Part shown: piece after piece, positions 11,781-24,125 of the stretch | Layout: every line of letters starts with the position of its first letter | Numbering within the stretch: position 1 is the first letter of the stretch | Assembly (NCBI RefSeq): GCF_037893015.1 | Contig: NC_133660.1 | Location: 280,427,067 to 280,491,066 of the forward strand | Direction: 5' to 3' | Length of the DNA stretch: 64,000 nt | Source: Macrotis lagotis | Lineage: Eukaryota > Chordata > Mammalia > Peramelemorphia > Peramelidae | Position numbers and translations under genes: made by a program | The notes under the pieces: model-generated | Databases searched by the model: none | The model's input: the letters and a program-made list of their open reading frames with translations, nothing else | What the model was told of the DNA's origin: nothing

Positions 11781-12639
11781 TTTCTAAATGCAATAAAACT
11801 TCAAAGTAGCATTAGCATTTAATAGACTAAGTGATTGTGATATGCATTTACTCATCTGGGTCAGAACACTCAAAAACATCAAGAATGTTTTGATGAACAT
11901 GATGGGGAAATTCAGAGGCTGCCAAATGGGAAACAAGAACTCCATGGAGTTCACAGATGTAAAATAAAAATAAAGCTTAGAGAGATGCAGGTTTCTTGGC
12001 TCAGTTAGGAGGCAGATGAAATTCAGTTTTACCCTGATAGTAACAATCCAAAATGCCTTTATGATGCCATGAAGGTATTTATGGACCAAGACCTTCCGTG
12101 TTTCTCAATTATTTAGTGCTAATGAAGCCACATTCATCAATGATAAGGACATGATCCTGGAAAGATGAACTACACACTTCCATAGTGTTCTCAACAGACC
12201 ATCATCAACCAATGCTAAAGTCATCAGCCATTTTCCTTGGTAACAAACTTCAAACCGAATAAGTGGCTCCTCCTGTGTGGCATAATATCTTGTATTGATT
12301 CTATTACAGTTGAGATTTATAAGGTAGGGTGTCTTCTGCTCAAACAAAAATTGATGAAAGTCTTTTGGGTTATATAGCAAGATGAAGTTATCTCCCAGGA
12401 GTTCAAATATGTCTCCATTGTCCATTTCTATAAAGGAAAAGGAAATCTATTGTCTGGTGACAATTGTAGGTAGAGTCTCTCTTTTAGTCATTGCTGGCAA
12501 GATTCTTACCAGAATCCTCCTTTGAAGTCTGATGCTTCACCTGGAAGAGCCAGTATAGCTTCAGAAAGGGTCAAAGAAAGGGTGTTTACTGCACAACAGC
12601 TCTAGGAGAAATGCTAGGAGTAGACCAGAGGATTATACA

Positions 12640-13000
12640 ACATTCATCAATTTGAATGAGGCCCTTGATAATGTCAGTCATGAAAGCTTATGGAAAATCA
12701 TGTCAAAATTAGGTTGCACAGAGAATTCCATCAGTGTTATAGGCCACTTCCAGATGGCATATTTACACAGGTTCTGGATAGTGGATAATGCTCTCACATA
12801 TTTCCAGTCACCAATGGAGTGTAGATTGTGGACTTGCTCCCATGCTTTTTAGTGTGATGTTTCCAACAATGTTGTCAGATACCTTCAATAATGATGAAAA
12901 AGCATCAGGGTCAGCTATTGTACCCATAGCAAACTATATAAACATGAAAAGACAACAGGCCAAGATTAAAGTGGAGGAAGAGTTGGTGTGTGGCTTTTTT
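12640..13000 (+). pseudogene. RTE reverse transcriptase remnant
   Basis: NEALDNVSHESLWKIMSKLGC matches the RTE phrase KAFDTVSREGLWKIM. LFSVMFPTML follows in the next frame. The segment ends at a SINE inserted at 13004. Confidence 0.8.
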
Positions 13001-13003
13001 GTT

Positions 13004-13157
13004 TGTTTGTTTTAATTTTTACAAGTCAGTGGGGTGAAGTGGCTTGCCCAAGGCCACACAGCTAGGTAATTATTAAGTGTCTGAGTCCATATTTGAATTC
13101 AGGTCCTCCTGACTCCAGGGCTGGTGCTCTATCCACTGTGCCACCTAGCTGCCCTCA
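13004..13157 (-). mobile_element. tRNA-derived SINE inside the RTE
   Basis: Minus-strand SINE (cttgcccaaggccacacagc, gtgccacctagctgccc) with flanking TGTGTGGCTTTTTTGTT (12987-13003) and TGTGTGACTTTTTGTT (13158-13173). The RTE text continues after it. Confidence 0.9.
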
Positions 13158-14114
13158 TGTGTGACTTTTTGTTCAAAGGTAATTGCACAATCAGTAAACC
13201 CTCTGAGGCTTAGAGGCAACAAGGTATGTATTGATTCTCTGCCACTTGTGCTAACTTTGACCTGACAACACCAAGAACACAGAAGTTCTCCACCAGTCAA
13301 TACCATACCATCCATCCATGGAACCATTAGTTACAACAAATGGAAAAGTTCTTTTTATGCTATGAATAAGTTTGTTTCCCTTGGCAGAATACTTTTGGGG
13401 GGGGGTGATCATTTTGATAATGAAGTTGACACTTGTATTGCCAGAACCAACTCAATATTTGGGAGGCTCTGAAGGAAAGTATGGGAGAGAAGAGGGATTA
13501 GGCCGCCTACCAAAGTGGAGCTCTACAGAGTTGTTGTGCCCTTCTTTTTGTTATATGCCTGTGAAACCTGGATAGTCCACCAGTGCTGTACCAGGAAACT
13601 GAATCATTCCATTTGAATTGTCTCAGGAAGATTCTGCAGATAAACAGGGAGGAGAAGATGCCAGACACTGAAATTCTTTCTTGAGTTAATAACGTGGATT
13701 TAAACGCTACTGTGTAGAGCGCAACGCCAATGGACCACCTCATTGTTTAACAGCAAATGTACGCAACTAAAAAACTATTTTATGGAGAACTCACACAGGG
13801 CAAGGGCTCCCATAGAGGTCAAAAGAAGTGATTCAAAGACACTGTCAAGGTCTTTCTGAAGAACTTTGGGATCACTTGTGAAACTGGCACAAGATACCCC
13901 ACATACATACCCTGACATGCTTTCAACAAAGAAGCAGAATGACAGTCGCTCAAAAGAAACATGAGGATGCCAAACTGAGACATCTCCATTCTAAATGTTC
14001 ATGTGGACAAATGTTATTTGTGTCTGACCTGTGGCAGAGCCTTATTGTTCTAACCTGCCACTGCTAGTCATTTTGGTGACATCTCTGAGAATGAAGGACA
14101 GCAACCAATCAACT

Positions 14115-15687
14115 TCCAAACACCCAAGTTTAGAATAACTAACAGACTAGGTTGCTACCGTCCCATTGTAATCCTTTGGAGTGTTGTTGCTTTGTATCCT
14201 AGCTAGCTGTAACCTTATTGCTTTGGTGGTGAATGCTATCAAGTTGTTCAATAGGCTGAGCACCATGGAACATGCTAGTCTCTGAAGATCCAAAGGGCCA
14301 TTATGGAGTACAGGGCAAGAAACAAGGGATTGGTGCAGGAAGCACTTGAGGAAAACCCTGTGAAAGATATGCAATGGGGAGAGCGGATGAGCCAGGAAGG
14401 CAGAGAGGGCCAAGGACAAGCTGATAACAGCCTGAATGGTCCATTGGAGTACCCAGGAGGTCAGAGAACTCAAGGAAGGTCTCCCCTGCACCTATGAGCA
14501 GCCCCACAGCATGGGGTGAGAGTCCCCTAGGTTGGCAAACAAGCATGGGTAGAGATAAGGGAGCCAGAGAGCTTGTTGCTCGGGGTCCTCAGCTTTGAAG
14601 TCATCAAGGCCAATTTCCTTATTTTTCAGAGATATGAAATGACACGCCAAATGGCAATAGGTGGCCGAGCCACAGGTCAGGGTCCATGTCTCCTCCATTT
14701 GAGAGCACCATCTTTGGCCTGTGATTTCTCTGGTCACTTCTCTTAGCAGAAAGACATGAAGGAGAATAGAGACCTCTGAAAGGCAGGAGAGGAGACAATG
14801 TAGGGAAGGTGAAGTGGGTAATTTAAAGGCTTGGGATTTAACCATTAAGAACAAACTCAGCTGATTGGTTCACCAAGAATATACAGGCCAACTTGAGGAA
14901 GGAAGAAGCCTTAGAGTTTGGGCTGCGCTCAGAAGCAGCACCTCCCCCTCTGCCATCACATCACCACCCTCTGTCACTACCTCCCACCCCCACCTTCATC
15001 CTCAGATGCTTTTCTAACCCACTGCCCATTGAAATATAGTAGTGGGCAAGGGCAGAGGCCTCCAGCTCTAAGCAGGTTGACTTGAATCAAGGTTCAACTG
15101 AATCAGTCTAGGGACGGGGCATTTGGGAGCTGTTCTTGACTTGGTGGACCCAGCTGGTGCTGGGCCTCAGTCCCACAATGGAGGAGGGGAGAGTTCCGAG
15201 CACTCTAGAAGTTATCTCTATCAGATGAGAGAACAGACTGTGTAGAGGTCATATAGCAAACAGGATGCCCCCATCTGAAGGAACATGTGATCCTAGAACC
15301 AGGGCCAACATTGCTTGATGGGGTCTACCCAGGAAGTCACAGGGAGCACGGAGTACAGTGATAACCTTCAATGAATCACCAGTCAGAGCCTTTCAGAACT
15401 CTTTTGCTGCCCTGGGCTTCTGACTGCCCTCCCCAGGTCCTTAACCAAAGAGCTCTGCCCAGCCTTGCCCTACCCTGGCCCGGTCTCCACAGAGTGACCC
15501 AAGCTGTCGACCTGGCCACCAGACAACCAGACGGGGAAAAAGGTGAGCCAAGCTTGGGAAAAGAGTGAATGGGAAGGGTGGTAGAGAGAAAGGGAAGAAC
15601 CTTCTCCAATTCTGCTTCCTAGGTGTCTTCCTTTTATTTTGTCCTCCCTTCCAGGGGCCTCAGTTGCCTCAGTATAGGGCTTCTCTG
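14115..15687. other. Non-genic region with old repeat traces
   Basis: No gene recognised. The part to about 14860 may be an old interspersed repeat in reverse orientation, with a MIR-like phrase near 14620-14670. The short open frames on both strands lack family motifs. Confidence 0.45.
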
Positions 15688-15766
15688 TCTCCGTCTCCAT
15701 CTCTGTCTCTGTCTCGGTCTCTCTGTCTTTCTGTGTGTATCTCTCTCTGTGTGTATCTCTCTGTCT

Positions 15767-15820
<54 letters not shown>

Positions 15821-16495
15821 TCCCTCCCTCTCTGTCTCCCTCCCTCTCTCTCTGTCTCTCTCTGTCTCTGTCTCTCTTTGCCTCTCTCTCTCTCTCTCTC
15901 TCTCTAGTCTTTCCTGTTTCTGTTTATCTTTTGGTCTGTGTTTCTCTCAATCTCTCCTCTCTATCTCTGTCAATCTGTGTTTTCACTCCTTTTATCTCTT
16001 TCTCAATCTCTTTATCATTCTGTCTCTGCCATTCTGTTTCAATTTCTCTCTTCTCTTTGACTTTGGTTTTATCTTTCTGGGTTCTCTGTGTGCCTCTCAA
16101 TCTTTCCTCTATCTTTCTTCTCTCTTGACTGTCTGTTTATCTCTTTCCTCCCTCCCTCCCTTGCTCTCTCTCTCTGTGTGTGTCTCTTTGTCCATTTTCT
16201 CTCTTTATCTCTCATTCTCAATCTCTCTTTCTCTTATCTATATCTCTCTGTGTGTTTCTCAATGTTTCTGTCTTTCTATTAGTCTTTCCCTTCTGTGTAT
16301 CTCTCTCTCTGTCTCTCTCTGTCTCTCTCTCCCTGTCTATCTCTCTTTCTCTGTCTCTCTCCGTGTCTGTGTGTCTGTCTCTCCCCCTCTCTCTGTCCTC
16401 CATGTTTCTCTGTGTCTGCCTCTCCCTCCCTCCCCTCCAACTCCCACCGATCTGTGTCTGTCTCCTTCTTCCCCCCTCTTTCTCTGTTTCTGACC
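15688..16495. repeat. TC/TG-rich microsatellite cluster
   Basis: About 800 bp of TCTC, TCTG and CCTC units. It holds a pure (GT)n of about 50 bp at 15771-15819. It gives long Leu/Ser/Cys/Val-rich frames on + and Arg/Glu-rich frames on -, none of which is a gene. Confidence 0.95.
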
Positions 16496-16559
16496 ATTCC
16501 GTGCCTAAGAGATGGAACATACTGGACTTCACTCAAGACTGATTTCATTTTTCTGCTGA

Positions 16560-16740
16560 CAACATTGATGAGATAACATTTCCATAGCCCTTTTTGCTTA
16601 ACAAATGGATACAGAAGGATCTCAGTTAATCCTTCCTATAGCCTCATAGTATAGTATTAATGCCTCCCTTTTAAAGAGGAGCAAACTAAGTCTCATGACT
16701 TGTCCAGCATCCCACAACTAATGCGGTGAGAGGCTGTATT
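16560..16740 (-). mobile_element. MIR-type SINE
   Basis: 'catttccatagccctttttg', 'cctcccttttaaagaggagc' and 'ctaatgcggtgagaggctg' fit a minus-strand MIR. Confidence 0.65.
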
Positions 16741-16756
16741 AATAATTAATAACCCA

Positions 16757-16985
16757 TGCAGCTAGGTGGCAGCACAGAAGATAGGATGCTGGGGAGCTTC
16801 CTCTTCCTAAATTCAAAAATGAGCTCAAATAATAAAATGTAGCTGAGTGACCCTGGACAAGTCACTTCATTCTGTTTACCTCAACTTCCTCATCTCTAAA
16901 AGAAGTTGGTGAAGGAAGTGGTGAATTTGTCTAGTATCTTTGCCCCCAAAACCCACCTCAACTGCATGAATGAACAACAGCAGAG
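16757..16985 (+). mobile_element. Mar1-type SINE
   Basis: Starts gcagctaggtggcagcacag, has 'gagtgaccctggacaagtcact' and ends near 'tgaatgaacaacag'. It is the + strand counterpart of the copy at 5200. Confidence 0.7.
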
Positions 16986-18350
16986 AGAAGAGCCCCAGGG
17001 CTAGTGGCATTAAGTATTTTGCACCCCAGAAACCATTATGAGACAATTATACTTCTTCAAGATGCCTTTTAGGAGACAAACATACCACAACCAACAAATC
17101 GATCAATTAACAAACATTAAGGGCCTTATTATATTCCGGCACTATGCTAAGGACAAGGAGCCAGGCCTACAAACTCTCATTCCAGGCTCTTCCCCACTCC
17201 TTTTCACCCATCTCTTTCTGATTTCTTGAGTGGGAACTCCCAGAGTGGATACTTCCTCCTCAGATCCAGAAGGGTAACTTCTGCCACCCCTGCCAGCCCT
17301 TGGGAGCTACCTCTGGGATCCATCTCTTTCCTTTCTCTAGGGGAGTCCAGGGTCTGAGCTCATGTCCCCGGGCTCTTTCAGGTTCTATGCAAGCATGGCC
17401 TCCTCTCCTCTTTCTCACCTGTCTCCACAAGCTAAAATCTATAACTAACAGGATTTTCTTGCTTGTTTTGTTTTGTTTTCAATAAATCTAGAAATCCTGC
17501 TCCTCAACTCCAAGACTCAGGGCAAGAAAAATGTTAGGAGGAGAAAGGAGAGCAGTGCTACCAAGGGTGTCCCTGGTTAGGTTTGGGGGCAGGGCAGGAA
17601 GATCCTGGTCGGTTCGGGATATGTTGAATGTGACATGTCTAGAGGACATCCAGCTTGAGATGTCTAACAGACAGCTAGAATGGAGAGACTATGAGTTACA
17701 ACTAGATATGAAATTCTGAGAATCATTAGGAGAAAGATTTTACTCGGTCTGATGGGATCACCAAGTAATGTAGTGTAGAGGGAGAGGAGAAGAGGACAGG
17801 TGATTGATTCACCAAGAGGTCAAGGAAGGGGATGGAGGAGACAGAGGGCAGCCAGTACAGGGGAAAGAACTGTACGATGGAGTTAGGGAGAGGGAAGCAG
17901 AGGGAATGGTGGGATGACAAGACGCTATGATCCAAAAAGGAATCTCAGAGTTTGTAAACATGGAAGTAGAAAACTGGTGGGTGATGGAAGATTAAGGATA
18001 CAGCCCTCTCTATGAGACTGGAATGGGATGGAGCAGGAGGTCATGGGAAATGAGTGAGAAATTGGAAGGTTTGGGTGTTTGAGGGAGGGTCATTATATAT
18101 GTTCAAATTGCTCAGTATGAGGGCAGGAGTTGGGAAAGAGAGCCCGGCACTGAACTCATTGAGGAAGGAGTAAGAATGTCCCAGAGGTCAGCAGTGACAA
18201 CAGCCACCAGAATCTTGAATCTAACACCCTCTTGACATGGCACAGTCTACCCTCTATATACTCACTCAGTACCTACAGATAATGAACTCAAATTCAAATT
18301 GATTATGAAATATCCTTCTCCAGTCCCAGAACGCATCACTTCTGAGCCTT
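16986..18350. other. Non-genic region with old repeats
   Basis: 17095-17190 resembles an L2/MIR 3' end (attaagggccttattata, gcactatgctaag). 17520-18070 is the unresolved old repeat ('gacatccagcttgagatgtc', 'gatgggatcaccaagtaatg'). No gene recognised. Confidence 0.5.
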
Positions 18351-18356
18351 CGATAG

Positions 18357-18431
18357 CCAATGGGTGAATGGTTGCGTGACTTGCCACCCAAGCATCTTGC
18401 TGCTGGGTCAGTTCGCTGTTGGACTATATAA
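18357..18431 (+). promoter_or_regulatory. CCAAT + TATA promoter-like pair
   Basis: CCAAT at 18357-18361 and TATATAA at 18425-18431, 63 bp apart on +, in sequence that is not low complexity. This spacing suits a Pol II core promoter or the U3 of an old solo LTR. No coding exon is recognised downstream, and an RTE tail starts within 60 bp. Speculative. Confidence 0.3.
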
Positions 18432-18479
18432 GCGCATTAAGCGGATCACTCCTCAAAGTTGGCTCTTCATTGGGTTTGG

Positions 18480-18570
18480 TTGCTGTCGCTACTTGCATTG
18501 CTGTTGATACTGCTGTTCATCCTTCATCTTCAAAGCAAACCAATGGCATCATGGATACTATCATGACCTG
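18480..18570 (-). mobile_element. RTE tail fragment
   Basis: Reverse of the RTE 3' end: 'ttcatccttcatcttcaaagc' preceded by tail-like tgctgtcgctact. Short remnant. Confidence 0.55.
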
Positions 18571-18639
18571 TACATAGACTGAATAGAAATGGCAGACTCA
18601 GGGATGGATGCCAATTGCTGTGCCACTGCTGGCTCTTCT

Positions 18640-19020
18640 GATCTTGCTTTTTCTTAGCCTGCATCCTACTTGAAATCTCAGCTTCATTCAACCCTGTTGA
18701 TACCCTCTTCTCCTCCCAGGGTTTTCATGGCATTGCTTTCTCCTCATTCTCCTCCTAGCTGTCTAAACATTCCTCCTTTAACTCTTTAGGGGATCTGTGC
18801 CACATTGCCTATGACTGTGCCCCAAGGTTCTGTCCTTGATCCCTTTCTCTATTCACTCTCTGTTTTCTGTCTCTTGGTTATCTCATCAACGTACATGAAA
18901 TTAATTCCACTGCTATGCAGATGACTTCCAGATTTATATATCTGGTCCCAGACTCTCCCTTGAGCTTCAGTTCTGCATCAGGAATGAGCTATTGAACATT
19001 TCAAAATGGATGTCCTAGAA
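18640..19020 (+). mobile_element. L2 reverse transcriptase fragment
   Basis: 'ccccaaggttctgtccttgat' encodes PQGSVLDP (L2 family VPQGSVLGP). It is followed by 'ctgctatgcagatgacttccag', encoding the CYADD-like RT motif with shifts. Confidence 0.75.
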
Positions 19021-19029
19021 ATATCGCAA

Positions 19030-20745
19030 ATCCACTTGGAAAAAAACCAATTCATTACCTACCAATAAAATTACAGGAGGTTATTCTATCGAGCTTGGTA
19101 AAACAATAACAAAATTCACTTAGAAAAATGAAATATCTAGATTATCATTGGCGACGATGAAAAATAGGGAAGGAGGAATGGCAGTTCTAGAACCCAGGCT
19201 AGATTACAAAACAGCAATCATCCAAAACATTGGCAAAAAAAGTCAATGCAACTGGCTAAACAAGAGAGAATCAGAAAGAATGGAACTCAATAATCAGTGT
19301 TGAAAAAGTAGAAAACAAATTACCTAGGAAATATAATTCTATTTGATAAAAACTTCAGGGAAAACTGGAAAACAGTCTGGTAGAAATTCTACTCAGGCCA
19401 ACACTTACACAATGCATTCTAAATGAATAGGTATCAATGATATTAAAGACTGTACAATGAAAAAATTAAAGGAGGAACAGATCATGTGCTTTTCAAAGCT
19501 ATGGGCAGAAGATGTATTCTTAACCAAATAAGATAGAGAACCAATTACAAAAGATGAAATCGATAACTTTGATGACGTAAAATGGAAAAGTTTCAGCACA
19601 GGCAGCATTAATGCATTTGGGTCTAGAAGGGAAATGATCAAATTGGGAGGAGAGATTTTGTATTTGAGTTCTCTGATAAGAGTTTGGTATCCAAAAGCTA
19701 TAAGCTATTATATATGTGTGCATGAATATGCATGCCTCCTTATACACATATAAATTTATGACTATTAGTCATTACCTTATAGATAGACAAACCTTATGAG
19801 TAAGCAGTTCTCAAAAGAATTTCAAAATTTGCCACCATATGAAAGAATGTTCCAGATTACTAATAATATGAGAAATATTATTTCCTTGAAATAACCTTGA
19901 GGTTTTCCATCATACCCTGCAAATTGCTGGAGTTGACCAAAAATGACAACAGACAATGTTGGGGGAGTTATGGAATGATAAGCTCACTGATCTATTGTCG
20001 GTGGATCTATGAGCTGGCACAAACATTTTGGAAAGCAATTTATGCAAATGAAGTAAATCTGAGACTATATTACTAAGTCTTTACCTCAAGGAAGCTATCA
20101 AAATTCTCCACATGAACCAAAATGTTTATATCAGGACTTTTTTGTGATAGCCAAGAATTGTAAGCAAAGAAGATGCCCATTAATTGGGGAATGGCTACAC
20201 AAATTGGGATCCATGAATGGCATTGATTATTCCTGTGCTGTAAGATAATGTATAAAATGTATATAATGTATAAAATATGCTGCAATGATAAATGTAATGA
20301 ATCCAGAGAAGCCTAGATGATCTATATGAACCGATGCAGAGTGAAATGCAACGTGAAAAGAAATAGCAATCTTGTAGGATGATCAGCTGTGAATCACAGC
20401 TTTTCTTAGCAATACTATGACCCAAGAAAACTCTGAATTACTTAGATTAAAGAATACTATCTATTCCCCAAAACAGAACTGAGAGTGTCTGAATACAGAT
20501 TGAAGCATGCTTTTATTTTAACTTTATTTTTCTTGAGATGACTTTGGGGGGGGATCTTTTTCTTTTATAACATAACGTATTATGGAAATGCTTTGCATGA
20601 CCACATTTATAACCTCTATCAAATTGTTTGCTTTCTCAATGAGGTGGGGTAGGACAAGATGAAGAATTCAGAATTTCAAAAATGAATGTTAAAAATTGTT
20701 ATAACATGGAATGGGGGAAAATAAAATAAATATTTTTAAAAAGAA
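19030..20745 (+). mobile_element. L1 ORF2 3' half and 3' UTR, decayed
   Basis: Ordered L1 text: 'agggaaggaggaatggcagt' (19167), 'gacaacagacaatgttgggg' (19943), 'cccattaattggggaatggc' (20176), 'gaagcctagatgatctat' (20306). The 3' UTR then carries 'tattatggaaatgctttgcatgacc' and an A-rich end at 20720-20745. Older than the copy at 61616. Confidence 0.82.
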
Positions 20746-21739
20746 CTAGAGCCTGTGGCTTTAGGATAAAATATGGACAAGTTGCTTAATCTGCATTGGC
20801 CAAGGGAATCTTAGCAGGAATTCCCTCTTCTCAGGAACCCCACCCAAAAACGTGTAAGCCATTTTGCCAGACACAAAGGATGTATAAAAAAAACAATTTC
20901 CAGGAAATGAGTCCCTGCCATCATGAAGCTTACATTTTGTTGGAGCAATAAAATGTGTTCATAAAGGCAGTAAAAAGGAAATGCATTAGATGTGGGCTCA
21001 AACTGTGAATGACACAAGTGACTACCCAAAACAAACCACAGCAAAAAGGTAGCAAGGGTCCCAGAGGATGTGGGGGAGGTGGAGCTGGAGGGGGACACCT
21101 ATAATTGATTTAATTAACAAATCCTCAGATCTGTGCAGAGGGAAGATAAGTAGAGTAGAAATCTAAAAGTCATATGCAATTCAAGGCAATTCCTCCTATT
21201 CCTCCTCCCCCCTCTCCCCCCAGATTCAGAGCAGATTGAGAAACAGGGTTTAATTATGTTTGCTGATGGAGATTTTTTAAGGAAAAACAATTATGTTTGT
21301 AAGAAAAATTCCTGAGCAAAGTCTAGAAAAGTGAAGCAAAGGAATCTGGGACAATCCCAGCCCTCCATATTCTGTGTCTGAGTACATACTTTGAAGAAAG
21401 AATTATAGTTTTATTTAATGCCTTCAAAAAATGGGGAGGGGAGAATAAGAAGCTCTAACATGCACATGCTCACACCCCCCCTTAGGATGAACCCCAGAAG
21501 CAGCTCTCGCAGACAGGACCACTGTTCCCCAATGTCTTCCTCATTCTGTGCTGGCTGGCATGAAAAGGGCAGTGGATTCGAGTTCGATATTGCCATTCAC
21601 TAGCTGTGGGACCTCAGGCTGATCACTTCCTCCTTCTGGGCCTCAACTCCCTCATCCATCTAATGGGAAATTATGTCTGCACCACCTGCCTCTTTGGGTG
21701 TGATGGCTTCTAAATTGTACAGTGTTACAAAAGTCTAAG
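20746..21739. other. Non-genic stretch
   Basis: An L2-like phrase sits at about 20905-20965 (ctgccatcatgaagcttaca). Nothing else recognised. Confidence 0.45.
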
Positions 21740-22000
21740 TTCTTGTGATTAGAGGAATGAAAGAGAAGAGAGAAAGAATGAGAGAGGAGAAAAAGAAAGA
21801 GAGAAGACAGAGAGAGGTAAGAGAGAAAGAGAATGACAGAGAGAAGAGAAAGAAAGAGAAGAGACAGAGAATGAGAGATAATGAAAGGGGAGAGAGAAAA
21901 TGAGAGAAAGGAGAGAGAAGAGACAGAATGAGAGAGAAAGAGAGAGACAGAGAGACAGAGAGACAAAGAGACAGAGAGACAGAGACAGAGAGAGAGAACA
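21740..22000. repeat. GA-rich purine tract
   Basis: About 260 bp of GAGA, GACA and GAAA units abutting the left arm of the inverted duplication. The open frames on the minus strand (Ser/Leu/Phe) are composition artefacts. Confidence 0.93.
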
Positions 22001-22115
22001 AATGAAAAGGAAGCCAGTTCCTAACACGCATATAAAAGATTCTTAGAGGTGAAGTCAGTAAGCCAACAAGAAGTTACTAAATGTTGTGTTGTGCCAAGCA
22101 GCATAGAGCAAGGTG
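22001..22115 (+). repeat. Left arm of an inverted repeat
   Basis: This segment is the reverse complement, at high identity, of 23797-23930. Shared anchors are 'aaggtgcccagtg', 'agattcttagaggt' and 'gaaaaggaagccagt'. Part of it (tgccaagcagcatagagcaa) resembles an L2/MIR 3' end, but the match runs on into unique-looking sequence and the neighbouring GA/TC tract. Confidence 0.75.
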
Positions 22116-22227
22116 CCCAGTGCGGTCAGGACAGAGCCAGAAGCAAGGATTTATCAGAGAATGTTCAGATAAGGGGAGGCCGATTTGTGACACTAAATCC
22201 TGGGCACATCTCTCAATGTGGGTCCTT

Positions 22228-22510
22228 CATTTTTGAAGAAGCCCATGACATCAGGGAGATGATGCCATGACAAGGCATGGGAATTAGATTTGTGCTAAGT
22301 CCCCAGCCTCACTTTCTCCTCCAGAGTCACCTGGACCCAGTGGCCAGATAGGAATCAGGATGAGTGGAGATGGCCCTGGATGCCAGGCAATCAGGGTGAA
22401 GTGAGTCACACAGCTGGTACGTAGCAAGTGTCTGAGACTGGATTCGAACTCCTGTCCTCCTGAATCCAAGGCCAGTGCTCTATCTACTTTATCACCTAAA
22501 CCCAGAGGTG
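22228..22510 (-). mobile_element. tRNA-derived SINE with RTE tail
   Basis: Minus strand: tail 'gatgtcatgggcttcttcaaaaatgaa', body 'ggacccagtggccagata' as seen on +, tRNA-like head at the right end. Confidence 0.85.
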
Positions 22511-22989
22511 AATTTCTCTTAGGGCAAATCCTGAACTCAAAGCCAGTTAGCCTTGCTCACTATGGATCCCAAATGGGAATTAGCCTCTAGTGAACAGCAA
22601 GTGAGAATCCAATCTCCATCTTCTATCATCCCTGCCTCAGAGTCCTGGGAGCCTTGGAACTGAAGCCAGTCTTCCTTCAACCCTAATGGAGGGAGGTGAT
22701 CTTAGATTCAGGATTCTGCTTGGAACCCTGGCTTGGCTGGTTACTCTCTGGGATCTTATCACTGGCCCCTAAGCTCCAGAGTCAAGCTGGATAAGCTGGC
22801 TGCCATGCTCCCTTCTGCCTGGAACTAGGAAAGATGTTGCCTACAACCCATGCCCAGCAAATGGATTCATTCCCTGCCAGGACATTGGGGCTTTTAAATG
22901 ATTTCTTTTTTAAAAAATTATGTCATAATGATATCCCCCTTCCTATCCTCACCTACCCCTCTTGAACTTGTCACTGTTCTCACAGTCAG

Positions 22990-23155
22990 GAAGGTGAGTT
23001 CAGATCTTTCTTCAAATACACAGGCAAGTCACTTGACCTCTGCCTGCCTCAGTTTCCTCCTACATAAAATGAGGAGAATAATAGCACTGACCTTCCCAGG
23101 TTTTTGTGAGGATAAAATGAGATAATATTGGCAAAGTGCTATTATTATTAACAAA
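22990..23155 (+). mobile_element. MIR-type SINE
   Basis: 'ggcaagtcacttgacctctg', 'cctcagtttcctcctacataaaatg' and 'tgaggataaaatgagataat' are MIR landmarks. 22511-22989 and 23156-23796 show no gene. Confidence 0.8.
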
Positions 23156-23796
23156 GAAAACTCTTTATGTAAAACAGTCATGGTGACCAAAAGTGAGAGC
23201 ATCTGTCCCATCCCATACTCACAGTTTCCCACCTCAGTATGAGTTCACTGGATCTGAGATTGGACAGGAGAGGAAGCTTGATTATTTAAAGGTTGTTTCC
23301 ATGACTATCACTGGATTAAAATGGGTCGGTGAGGAGGGTTGTTTAGTTCCCCCTTGTTAGCAGCCCTTCCTCGCCCTCCTTCTGACTCATTCATTGCTCA
23401 ATGGACTTCCTAGGAGAAATATTCCTTCATATTCTAGTACATTGTGTCAAAAGATCATAATTCTTCATCTTTTTCTAGCTAAGCCTAAATGCTTCGCCCT
23501 CAATTGTTTCCTCTTCATCTCATTCTCAAAGTATATCCAGACTAGTGAAGGCCTGTGGTTAATACTGTTTATGAAGAGAAAGTAAATGTTTAAAATGAAG
23601 AAAGTAAACAGACTTTGTGTCCAAGGAGATAAGGAGAAACAGAAATAACACCTAAGGGTGTGTGGTGGGGGTAGGGGAAATTTCAGCAGCACAACTTATC
23701 CTTGGCACCCAAGCTACCCACAGTCCTAGTTTTGTCCTGGCTCCTTGCAGCATCTGCCTCTGCCCACCCTTCATACAGCTCCACATGACTTCTCAC

Positions 23797-23930
23797 TGGG
23801 CACCTTGCTCTATGTTGCTTGGCATAGAACAAACATTTAGTCATTTCTTGTTGACTGACTTACTGACTCTACCTCTAAGAATCTTTTATATGTGTGTTAG
23901 GGACTGGCTTCCTCTTCATTTGTTCTCTCT
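23797..23930 (-). repeat. Right arm of an inverted repeat
   Basis: Reverse complement of 22001-22115, continuing into a TC-rich tract (23925-24220) that mirrors the GA tract 21740-22000. About 1.7 kb separates the arms. Confidence 0.75.
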
Positions 23931-23965
23931 CTGTCTCTGTCTTCTCTCTCCTTTCTCTCCTTTTC

Positions 23966-24125
23966 TTTTTTTTTTAGGTTTTTTTTTTTGCAAGGCAAAT
24001 GGGGTTAAGTGGCTTGCCCAAGGCCACACAACTAGGTAATTATTAAGTGTCTGAGACCGGATTTGAACCCAGGTACTCCTGACTCCAAGGCCGGTGCTTT
24101 ATCCACTACGCCACCTAGCTGCCCC
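23966..24125 (-). mobile_element. tRNA-derived SINE with target-site duplication
   Basis: Minus-strand SINE inserted in the TC tract, flanked by CTTTCTCTCCTTTTC (23951-23965) and CTTTCTCTCATTTTC (24126-24140). Confidence 0.9.

Larger units (their letters stand above)
10430..14110 (+). mobile_element. RTE-clade LINE, near full length, decayed
   Basis: Ordered RTE landmarks on +: 5' text 'cagatgggctaaaccaggt' (10595), endonuclease (about 11360-11780), reverse transcriptase (about 12640-13000, resumed after a SINE to about 13720), then a C-terminal region near 13800-13990 and a 3' end 'ctctgagaatgaaggaca' (14085) like the tail of the RTE-tailed SINEs. Many stops and shifts; inactive. The 5' border is approximate. 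Such RTEs are the likely source of machinery for the RTE-tailed SINEs in this window. Confidence 0.85.

Noticed and set aside
15565-16576. Long Leu/Ser/Cys/Val-rich open frames, up to 252 codons, and Arg/Glu-rich frames on the other strand
   Set aside because: They are translations of a TC/TG microsatellite, lack any domain and occur in several frames at once.
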